A stretch of DNA of 13,144 nucleotides from an uncultured Novosphingobium sp. GTDB taxonomy: Bacteria; Pseudomonadota; Alphaproteobacteria; Sphingomonadales; Sphingomonadaceae. Of the stretch, positions 6,843 through 13,144 are shown in pieces; position 1 is the first letter of the stretch; every line of letters begins with the position of its first letter. Location: contig CALCQB010000247.1 of assembly GCA_937897535.1 (NCBI GenBank), positions 1 to 13,144 of the forward strand, read 5' to 3'. Made by a program: the position numbers and the translations under genes. The notes under the pieces are model-generated. The model worked only from the letters and a program-made list of their open reading frames with translations. It had not been told where the DNA came from and did not search any database.

Positions 6843-7367
6843 TTGCAGATTGACCCGACCAAACTCGTCGAAGCCCGGCTAGCCCGGACCATGTCACAGG
6901 AAGAAGCGGCGATCGCAACCGACCTTAGCGCGCGGACGATCCAGCGGATCGAGGCGGGGCATGCCGCGTCGCTCGAAAGCACCAAAGCGCTGCTGACAAT
7001 CTTCGGAGCTGACATCCTCCACGACCCGGAAAGCGCTGTGGAACCGGCCGCTGCCTCGCCGTGGCGACATATCGCAGCGCGGGTGGCACGCGCGTCGCGG
7101 CGCTCGGCGAGCTTTGGATGGGATGGCTTGCGCTTGCTGTTCGTCGCCGTGTTCATGCTTGTCGCCTTGGCCAAACCGTTTGTGCCTGACCAGACCGGGC
7201 TATTTGTTCGCGATAGCGTGGTGACAATGGGCGTGCTTGTCGCTCCTCCGGCAGGAGCTTCGGAGTTGCTGGGCTATTGGATCACCCCGGTGATGCTTGC
7301 TGTGGCAGTTCTGCTGCTCTTGAGTATCGGGCGGATCCGGAAGGCAGCCTTGCGCGCACCAACCTGA
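6843..7367 (+). CDS. XRE-type HTH protein with two C-terminal membrane segments
   Basis: From the TTG start the product is 174 residues beginning (M)QIDPTKLVEAR, the usual opening of this HTH family. Residues about 6-60 form an XRE/Cro-type helix-turn-helix (RTMSQEEAAIATDLSARTIQRIEAG), with the SQEEAA and SARTIQRIE helices recognisable. After a basic linker (75-92) come two hydrophobic segments, about 96-113 and 146-164, joined by a loop of about 32 residues. The protein is thus probably a DNA-binding domain tethered to the inner membrane, with the HTH in the cytoplasm. No signal-binding domain, enzyme motif or protease site is recognised, and the target is unknown. It starts 87 bases after the ferredoxin-reductase gene and ends 7 bases from the convergent TRIC gene, so it may be a single-gene unit. 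The ligand or stress it senses cannot be inferred. Confidence 0.8.
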   Translation: MQIDPTKLVEARLARTMSQEEAAIATDLSARTIQRIEAGHAASLESTKALLTIFGADILHDPESAVEPAAASPWRHIAARVARASRRSASFGWDGLRLLFVAVFMLVALAKPFVPDQTGLFVRDSVVTMGVLVAPPAGASELLGYWITPVMLAVAVLLLLSIGRIRKAALRAPT

Positions 7368-7378
7368 GCGCCGCTCAG
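7364..7378. other. Short palindrome containing the stop codons of two convergent genes
   Basis: CTGAGCGCCGCTCAG is a perfect palindrome about its centre. The TGA of the XRE-type gene (7365-7367) and the TGA of the TRIC gene (complement of 7375-7377) occupy mirror positions within it. As RNA it gives a 6-base-pair stem with a three-base loop on either strand. It could be a minimal two-way terminator, but the stem is short and a T-run is lacking on both sides. Confidence 0.5.
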
Positions 7379-7998
7379 TTCTCTTCGCGGCGGTAGGCGG
7401 GCAAGTGGATCCCGAACCGGATCGCTGACGCGCGCAGCGCGAACCCGGCGGCGGCGGCGAGGGTCCAGACCAGTTCGGTCGGGGCCGCCAGCATCGCTCC
7501 GGCCGCACACAGCGCCGAGGAAAGCGCGGCAGCGGTCACATAGAGCTCGGGCCGCATCAGGATCGACGGACGCCCCGCCAGCACGTCGCGGATGATCCCG
7601 CCGACGCAGCCGGTGATGATCCCCATCACCACCGCGGGAACTGGGGTGACACCGAAGGCCAGCGCCTTGGCGGTGCCTAGCACGGCATAAAACGCCAGCC
7701 CGGCAGCATCGGCATACTCCAAGAGCTGTCCTTCCCACCAGTGCCGCGGGGTGAACCACGCCAGCAGCGCGACGCCCAGGCAAACCGGTGCGACCCACGG
7801 ATCGCGGACCCAGAACACCGGCGCGCCGATCAGCAGGTCGCGGACCGATCCGCCGCCAACCCCGGTGACCAGCGCGAAGAACGCCAGCGTCACGAAGGTC
7901 TGCCGCAGCCGCGCCGCCAGCAAGGCCCCGGAAAGCGCGAACACGGCGATCCCGGCCAGGTCGAGTACGGCGGGAATCTGGGGGACCGCGCTGCTCAC
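7375..7998 (-). CDS. Trimeric intracellular cation (TRIC) channel family protein, UPF0126
   Basis: From the GTG at 7998 the product is 207 residues, the usual size for prokaryotic TRIC/UPF0126 (YicG-like) proteins. It is an inner-membrane protein of about seven hydrophobic segments built from two repeats, each with the family's glycine-rich motif: GVGGGSVRDLL (47-56) and GCVGGIIRDVLAG (130-142). Related bacterial proteins form trimeric monovalent cation pores; the physiological role in bacteria is not established. The reading frame is open further upstream to 8076, but the GTG start overlaps the PepSY gene's TGA by four bases (GTGA), typical of translational coupling, and gives the family-typical N-terminus; only a weak AAGG precedes it. 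It is the last gene of a three-gene leftward operon. Confidence 0.9.
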   Translation of the reverse strand: MSSAVPQIPAVLDLAGIAVFALSGALLAARLRQTFVTLAFFALVTGVGGGSVRDLLIGAPVFWVRDPWVAPVCLGVALLAWFTPRHWWEGQLLEYADAAGLAFYAVLGTAKALAFGVTPVPAVVMGIITGCVGGIIRDVLAGRPSILMRPELYVTAAALSSALCAAGAMLAAPTELVWTLAAAAGFALRASAIRFGIHLPAYRREEN

Positions 7999-8669
7999 CG
8001 GGCGGCCTTGCGGCGCCGGAACAGCAATGTGCTGCCCAGCAGGCTGGAGATCAGGGCAATCACCGAAAAGATCCACAACAGCGCATGGCTGGTGTCTTCA
8101 CGTCCGACCGGGTCCATGATGTGCAGCCCCCACATGAAGTCGTAGGCCCGCCAGTAACCGGTCCGCAGCGCCAGCACTTCGCCGGTGTCGGCGTCGATGT
8201 AGATGTGGGTTCCGTCGGCGAACACTGCCTGCCAACTCGGCCGATCCTTGCGCAGGTCGAGCGGTGCGGCATCGGCGGCGAAATGGGTGATCGTCTGCAG
8301 CGCGGCCTTCCCGGCGTAAACTGCCTGGGCCAGTTCGCGCGCCTCGGCCTCACCCACCGGCGGGATCGGCAGACCATCGGCGGCATAGCGCGCCTGATTT
8401 CCGGCGCTGTCGGTCGCAAGCCAGACCGAGACGCCGTGTTGCTCGGCCAAGGCCAGCCGTTTGACCGGGGAGGCGAGCCGCGGCGCGGCAAGGTTGGCCG
8501 TCTGGAGCAGGGCCGGGGGCTTGCGCAGTTGCTCGCCGCGGACCTGCTCGATCGGCCGCAGCGTCATGAACAGGCCGCTGATCGTCCACAGCAGCAGGGG
8601 GATCGCCGCCGCCCAGCCCAGCCAGATATGCCAGCGGGCGAAGCGCTGCATGGGGGTGCGGCGAGCCAA
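7995..8669 (-). CDS. PepSY domain-containing membrane protein
   Basis: A 224-residue protein with an N-terminal membrane helix (about 15-37, in RFARWHIWLGWAAAIPLLLW), a periplasmic region (about 40-190) with a PepSY-type stretch near 145-168 (SWQAVFADGTHIYIDADTGEVLA), the family-typical FMWGLHIMDP (178-187) and a second helix at about 196-216 followed by the basic tail FRRRKAAR. PepSY/TM proteins occur near iron-uptake and reductase genes, but no such neighbour is present, so the function is unknown. The start is taken as TTG at 8669, with GAGGAA (complement of 8679-8684) 9 bases upstream; an ATG seven codons in (8651) lacks a ribosome site. It lies 6 bases after the 66-residue gene and overlaps the TRIC gene by four bases, so the three are probably one transcript. 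Confidence 0.85.
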   Translation of the reverse strand: MARRTPMQRFARWHIWLGWAAAIPLLLWTISGLFMTLRPIEQVRGEQLRKPPALLQTANLAAPRLASPVKRLALAEQHGVSVWLATDSAGNQARYAADGLPIPPVGEAEARELAQAVYAGKAALQTITHFAADAAPLDLRKDRPSWQAVFADGTHIYIDADTGEVLALRTGYWRAYDFMWGLHIMDPVGREDTSHALLWIFSVIALISSLLGSTLLFRRRKAAR

Positions 8670-8675
8670 GCGCCG

Positions 8676-8876
8676 TTATTCCTCGATGTGCTCGCGCAGC
8701 TTGTCCATCAGCATCTGCACCCGGGTCGCGGCCTCGCTGAAGGTCACGATGTCTTCGCGGCTGTTGTTCATCCGCGCTTCCTTGGCAGCCTCGGCATAGC
8801 CTTCGAGATCGACTTCGAGCGCATCGACCAGCATCTCGAGTTCGTCTTGAGTGAATTTCAGGGTGATGTCGGCCAC
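8676..8876 (-). CDS. Small acidic helical protein of unknown function
   Basis: A 66-residue protein from the GTG at 8876, beginning (M)ADITLKFTQDELEMLVDALE. AAGGAA (complement of 8882-8887) lies 5 bases before this GTG. An in-frame ATG six codons earlier (8894) is possible but lacks a ribosome site, and the AAGGAA would fall inside its coding sequence. The product is strongly acidic and rich in Glu, Ala, Leu and Met. It looks like two or three amphipathic helices, with no cysteine, signal peptide or membrane segment, so it is probably cytoplasmic. It is not recognised as a named family. It leads the operon with the PepSY and TRIC genes. That the frame is intact, has a ribosome site and shows tight operon spacing supports a real gene. 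Confidence 0.72.
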   Translation of the reverse strand: MADITLKFTQDELEMLVDALEVDLEGYAEAAKEARMNNSREDIVTFSEAATRVQMLMDKLREHIEE

Positions 8877-8901
8877 GATGATTCCTTTTCGCATTCAAAT
8901 C

Positions 8902-8989
8902 TTCGTCATTGCGAGCGAAGCGCGGCAATCCAGGGCCGCTCTGCAACCACACTGGATTGCCACGGGGCTTTGCCCCTCGCAATGACGAA
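8902..8989. repeat. Nested palindromic repeat (GTCATTGCGAG type)
   Basis: Two nested pairs of arms are exact. The outer pair is 8902-8915 (TTCGTCATTGCGAG) with 8976-8989, and the inner pair is 8924-8933 (GGCAATCCAG) with 8952-8961. The element fills most of the gap between lpdA and the 66-residue gene. Its arm sequences match a dispersed palindromic repeat seen in many alphaproteobacterial genomes (recalled, not searched). As RNA downstream of lpdA it would form a large cruciform-like hairpin that may end or protect the odhAB-lpdA transcript, and any promoter of the downstream operon must lie within or very near it. Confidence 0.82.
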
Positions 8990-9002
8990 CATGGAGTTGG
9001 GT

Positions 9003-10403
<1,401 letters not shown>

Positions 10404-10419
10404 ATCAAACTCCGATCCA

Positions 10420-10524
10420 CCCAAATTCCGACTGCCCTGAGCTTGTCGAAGGGTCGTCCTTTTCTTCTAGCGCCGCAAAAGGAAAGTGCAGCCCTTCGAC
10501 AAGCTCAGGGCGGACGGGTTTGGG
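10420..10524. repeat. Paired inverted palindromic repeat (REPIN-like) between odhB and lpdA
   Basis: Bases 10434-10453 are the exact reverse complement of 10492-10511 (20 bases each), around a 38-base spacer. The core is the same CTTCGACAAGCTCAG found at 2583-2663, and both units again carry an outward tail ending in TTTGGG (10420-10425 in reverse complement, and 10519-10524). The right unit abuts the odhB stop codon (complement of 10525-10527). Within the spacer CCTTTT (10458-10463) can pair with AAAAGG (10477-10482), adding a small inner stem. The element lies inside an apparent operon and is expected to be transcribed as a strong hairpin. Confidence 0.88.
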
Positions 10525-11766
10525 TTAGAGGTCAATGAGGAGCCGGGTCGGATCCTCGATCGCTTCCTTGATCGTCTTCAGCGCGGTCACCGCCTCGCGT
10601 CCGTCGATCAGGCGGTGGTCATAGCTGAGCGCGAGGTACATCATCGGGCGGATAACGATCTGGCCATCGCGGACCACCGGGCGATCCTCGATCCGGTGCA
10701 GGCCGAGCACCGCGCTCTGCGGGGGGTTGATGATCGGGGTGCTCATCAGCCCGCCGAACACCCCGCCGTTGGAAATGGTGAAGGTCCCGCCGGCCATGTC
10801 GGCCATGGTCAGGCTGCCGTCCTTGGCGCGCTTGCCCAGATCGCCGATCGCCTTTTCGATCTCGGCAAAGCCCATCGTATCGACATTGCGGACCACCGGC
10901 ACGACCAGCCCGTTGGGGGCCGAGACCGCAACCGAAAGGTCGACGTAAGGGAAGTAGACGATCTCATCACCCTGGATCTGGGCGTTGACCGAGGGGATGT
11001 CCTTGAGCGCGAGGCAGGCGGCCTTGGCGAAGAAGCTCATGAAGCCGAGCTTGACCCCGTGCTTCTTCTCGAACGCTTCCTTGAACTTCTCGCGCGCGGC
11101 CATCACCGCGCTCATGTCGCAGTCGTTGAAGGTGGTCAGCAGCGCGGCGGTGTCCTGCGCTTCCTTGAGTCGCCGGGCGATGGTCTGGCGCAGGCGGGTC
11201 ATCTTGACCCGCTCCTCGCCGCGGGTCCCGGCAGCAGTCGGTGCGGCCGCAGCAGCCGGCGCGCTAACCGCAGCAGCAGGCGCGGCGCTCTTGGCGGCGG
11301 CGGCGGCGAGCACGTCTTCCTTGGTGATCCGGCCGTCCTTGCCGCTGCCCTTGATCCCGGCCGGGTCGATCCCGTGTTCGAGCACCGCGCGGCGCACCGC
11401 CGGCGAAAGCGCGGCGGCGGCATCGGCGGCTATGGCAGGAGCCACTTCCTTGGGCGGGGCGGAGTTCGAGGCCGGGGCGACCGGCGCTTCGGTCCGCACC
11501 GCGACCGGCTCGGCCCCGGCGGCGGGTGCACCGTCCTCGATCGTCGTGATCACCGCGCCAACCGCGACGTTATCGCCGACATTGACCACGTACTGACCCA
11601 TTACGCCGGCAACCGGGGCGGTCACCTCGACCGCAACCTTGTCGGTCTCGAGGCTGGCAATCGGCTCGTCCAGCCCGACCGCTTCGCCGGGCTTCTTGAG
11701 CCATTCGCCGATGGTCGCTTCGGCAACCGATTCGCCCAGCGTGGGCACTTTGACTTCGGTGGACAT
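10525..11766 (-). CDS. odhB: Dihydrolipoyllysine-residue succinyltransferase (E2 of 2-oxoglutarate dehydrogenase)
   Basis: A 413-residue E2 that takes the succinyl group from E1, carries it on lipoamide and transfers it to CoA in the TCA cycle; it also forms the core of the complex. One lipoyl domain covers about 1-77 with the lipoylated K43 in ETDKVAV. An Ala/Pro-rich linker follows (78-117), then the peripheral subunit-binding domain (about 118-155, LSPAVRRAVLEHGID through GRITKEDVL), a second linker (156-182) and the catalytic domain (about 185-413) with H384 and D388 in SYDHRLIDGRE. The LSYDHRLIDG ending and single lipoyl domain fit the succinyltransferase rather than the pyruvate E2, and the adjacent E1 supports this. 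The ATG is preceded by GAGGAA (complement of 11775-11780) at 8 bases, overlapping the odhA stop codon, so E1 and E2 are closely coupled. The gene is also known as sucB. Confidence 0.97.
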   Translation of the reverse strand: MSTEVKVPTLGESVAEATIGEWLKKPGEAVGLDEPIASLETDKVAVEVTAPVAGVMGQYVVNVGDNVAVGAVITTIEDGAPAAGAEPVAVRTEAPVAPASNSAPPKEVAPAIAADAAAALSPAVRRAVLEHGIDPAGIKGSGKDGRITKEDVLAAAAAKSAAPAAAVSAPAAAAAPTAAGTRGEERVKMTRLRQTIARRLKEAQDTAALLTTFNDCDMSAVMAAREKFKEAFEKKHGVKLGFMSFFAKAACLALKDIPSVNAQIQGDEIVYFPYVDLSVAVSAPNGLVVPVVRNVDTMGFAEIEKAIGDLGKRAKDGSLTMADMAGGTFTISNGGVFGGLMSTPIINPPQSAVLGLHRIEDRPVVRDGQIVIRPMMYLALSYDHRLIDGREAVTALKTIKEAIEDPTRLLIDL

Positions 11767-11778
11767 CTTGCTGTTTCC

Positions 11779-13143
11779 TCAGGCCTGCTTGCGGCGACGG
11801 ATTTCAGAACGGATCGAGGTGCCCAGCGCATGGCTGATCAGTGCACCCTGCTCGCTGGTATGGCGGCTGGCCAGCCCCGTGGCGGGTGAGGCGCTGGCGG
11901 TGCGGCCGGCATAGCGGGGCCGCGTGACCTGGCACTTGGCCGCGATCATGGCTTCCTCGATGAACGGCTCAACGAAGAACCAGCCACCGTTGTTCTTCGG
12001 TTCTTCCTGGCACCAGACCACTTCTTCGAGCTTCGGCATCTTCGAGAAGCGCAGCGCGAGCGGCTCGCCCGGGAAGGGATAGAGCTGCTCCAGCCGGATG
12101 ATCTGGACGTCCTTGAGTTCGGCGGCGTCGCGCGCCTCCATCAGGTCATAGGCGACCTTGCCCGAACACAGGATCACCTTGCGGGTGTCCTGGTCGGCCG
12201 CGCCGTTGCGGTCCGAGAGGATCCGCTTGAAGTGCGCTTCGCCGATGAACTCGCGTGCCTCGCTCTTCGCCATCGGGTGGCGCAGCAGCGACTTGGGGGT
12301 CATGATGATCAGCGGCTTGCGGAAGCCGCGGTGCATCTGGCGGCGCAGCACGTGGAAGTAGTTGGCCGGGCTGGTGATGTTGCAGACCTGGATATTGTCC
12401 TGCGCGCACAGCTGCAGGAACCGCTCAAGCCGGGCCGAGCTGTGTTCCGGCCCCTGGCCTTCATAACCGTGCGGCAGCAACAGCACGAGGCCGTTGGCGC
12501 GCAGCCACTTCGATTCCGAGCTGGCGATGTACTGATCGATCACGATCTGCGCGCCGTTGGCGAAATCGCCGAACTGCGCTTCCCACAGCACCAGCGTCTT
12601 GGGATCGGCGCTGGCATAGCCGTATTCGAAGCCGAGCACGCCGTATTCGGACAGCGGGCTGTCATGCACTTCGAACTTGCCGTGCGGCACCGTGGTGAGC
12701 GGAATGTACTTGTGCTCGTCGGTCTGGTCGACCCACACCGAGTGGCGCTGACTGAAGGTGCCGCGGCCCGAATCCTGGCCGGAGAGCCGGACGTTGAAGC
12801 CTTCGGAGACGAGGCTGCCAAAGGCCAGCGCCTCGCCCGTGGCCCAGTCGAACCCGGCACCGCTGGCAAACATCTCGCGCTTGGCGTCGAGCACGCGGGC
12901 CAGGGTCTTGTGGATCTGGACCGTGTCCGGAACCGTGGTCAGGGTCCGGCCCAGGCTGTCGAACAGCTTGGCTTCGATCCCGGTATAGATGTTGCGGCGG
13001 GCGGTTTCGGGGTCGGCTGGGGCGTGCAGCCCGGTCCAGCGTCCGGCGAACCAGTCGGCATGGTTGGACTTGTAGCTTTTCGAGGCGTCGAATTCCTGCT
13101 CGAGCGTGGCGACGAAATGCGTTTCCAGTTCGGCGGCATAGCT
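11779..13143 (-). CDS. odhA: 2-oxoglutarate dehydrogenase E1 component, C-terminal portion
   Basis: The last 454 residues of a protein normally about 930-950 long; the reading frame is open to the window edge and the start lies beyond it. E1 is the ThDP-dependent decarboxylase of the complex. Visible segments fit SucA/OdhA: WTGLHAPADPETARRNIYTG, TTVPDTVQIHKT, the transketolase-like Pyr region with FNVRLSGQDSGRGTFSQRHSVWVDQ, LWEAQFGDFANGAQIVIDQYI and LLPHGYEGQGPEHSSARLERFLQL, and the C-terminal region NYFHVLRRQMHRGFRKPLIIMTPKSLLRH. The ThDP-binding GDG motif lies upstream of the window. It ends in a TGA 12 bases before odhB. The tail TSIRSEIRRRKQA is basic. No frameshift or missing segment is seen. 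The gene is also known as sucA. Confidence 0.96.
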   Translation of the reverse strand, partial: SYAAELETHFVATLEQEFDASKSYKSNHADWFAGRWTGLHAPADPETARRNIYTGIEAKLFDSLGRTLTTVPDTVQIHKTLARVLDAKREMFASGAGFDWATGEALAFGSLVSEGFNVRLSGQDSGRGTFSQRHSVWVDQTDEHKYIPLTTVPHGKFEVHDSPLSEYGVLGFEYGYASADPKTLVLWEAQFGDFANGAQIVIDQYIASSESKWLRANGLVLLLPHGYEGQGPEHSSARLERFLQLCAQDNIQVCNITSPANYFHVLRRQMHRGFRKPLIIMTPKSLLRHPMAKSEAREFIGEAHFKRILSDRNGAADQDTRKVILCSGKVAYDLMEARDAAELKDVQIIRLEQLYPFPGEPLALRFSKMPKLEEVVWCQEEPKNNGGWFFVEPFIEEAMIAAKCQVTRPRYAGRTASASPATGLASRHTSEQGALISHALGTSIRSEIRRRKQA

Positions 13144-13144
13144 G

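Overview
This 13.1 kb window is dense, high-GC bacterial chromosome, almost certainly from an alphaproteobacterium and most likely a sphingomonad. The evidence is the odhA-odhB-lpdA order, the GC-rich third codon positions that create long antisense open frames, and two classes of palindromic intergenic repeats, one of which (core CTTCGACAAGCTCAG) is familiar from Sphingomonadales. The taxonomic call is inference. No tRNA, rRNA, CRISPR array, transposase, phage gene or attachment site was seen, and no stretch over about 165 bases lacks a gene.

Left part (1-2536, + strand): the 3' end of a thiolase, a probable hairpin terminator, then a two-gene unit of a D-2-hydroxyacid (D-2-hydroxyglutarate type) FAD dehydrogenase and a crotonase-fold protein that looks more like PaaG than a true enoyl-CoA hydratase. 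This unit converges, across a 114-base paired-palindrome repeat, on a leftward pair (2702-5415): a TPP-dependent decarboxylase-like enzyme whose stop codon overlaps the start of an FMN-dependent L-2-hydroxyacid dehydrogenase. Divergent from that pair is an NADH-dependent ferredoxin-reductase-type flavoprotein (5532-6755). Together these look like a catabolic island for 2-hydroxy/2-oxo acids and CoA thioesters. The substrate cannot be read from sequence.

Middle part (6843-8876): a probable membrane-anchored XRE-type regulator with a TTG start (+ strand) converges tail to tail on a leftward three-gene operon: a 66-residue acidic helical protein, a PepSY two-TM protein and a TRIC/UPF0126 channel-family protein, the last two overlapping by four bases.

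Right part (9003-13144, - strand): the 2-oxoglutarate dehydrogenase complex, with E1 (odhA, 5' end outside the window), E2 (odhB) and E3 (lpdA). E1 and E2 are 12 bases apart, whereas a long perfect-stem palindromic repeat lies between E2 and E3. A different nested palindrome follows lpdA.

Most genes are well-known families. No clearly new biological system is evident. The points most worth a second look are the paired-palindrome elements (four half-units, common outer tail and related spacer), the coupled hydroxyacid dehydrogenase/TPP decarboxylase pair facing an oxidase of presumed opposite stereochemistry, the crotonase lacking both hydratase glutamates, and the small membrane-anchored XRE protein.
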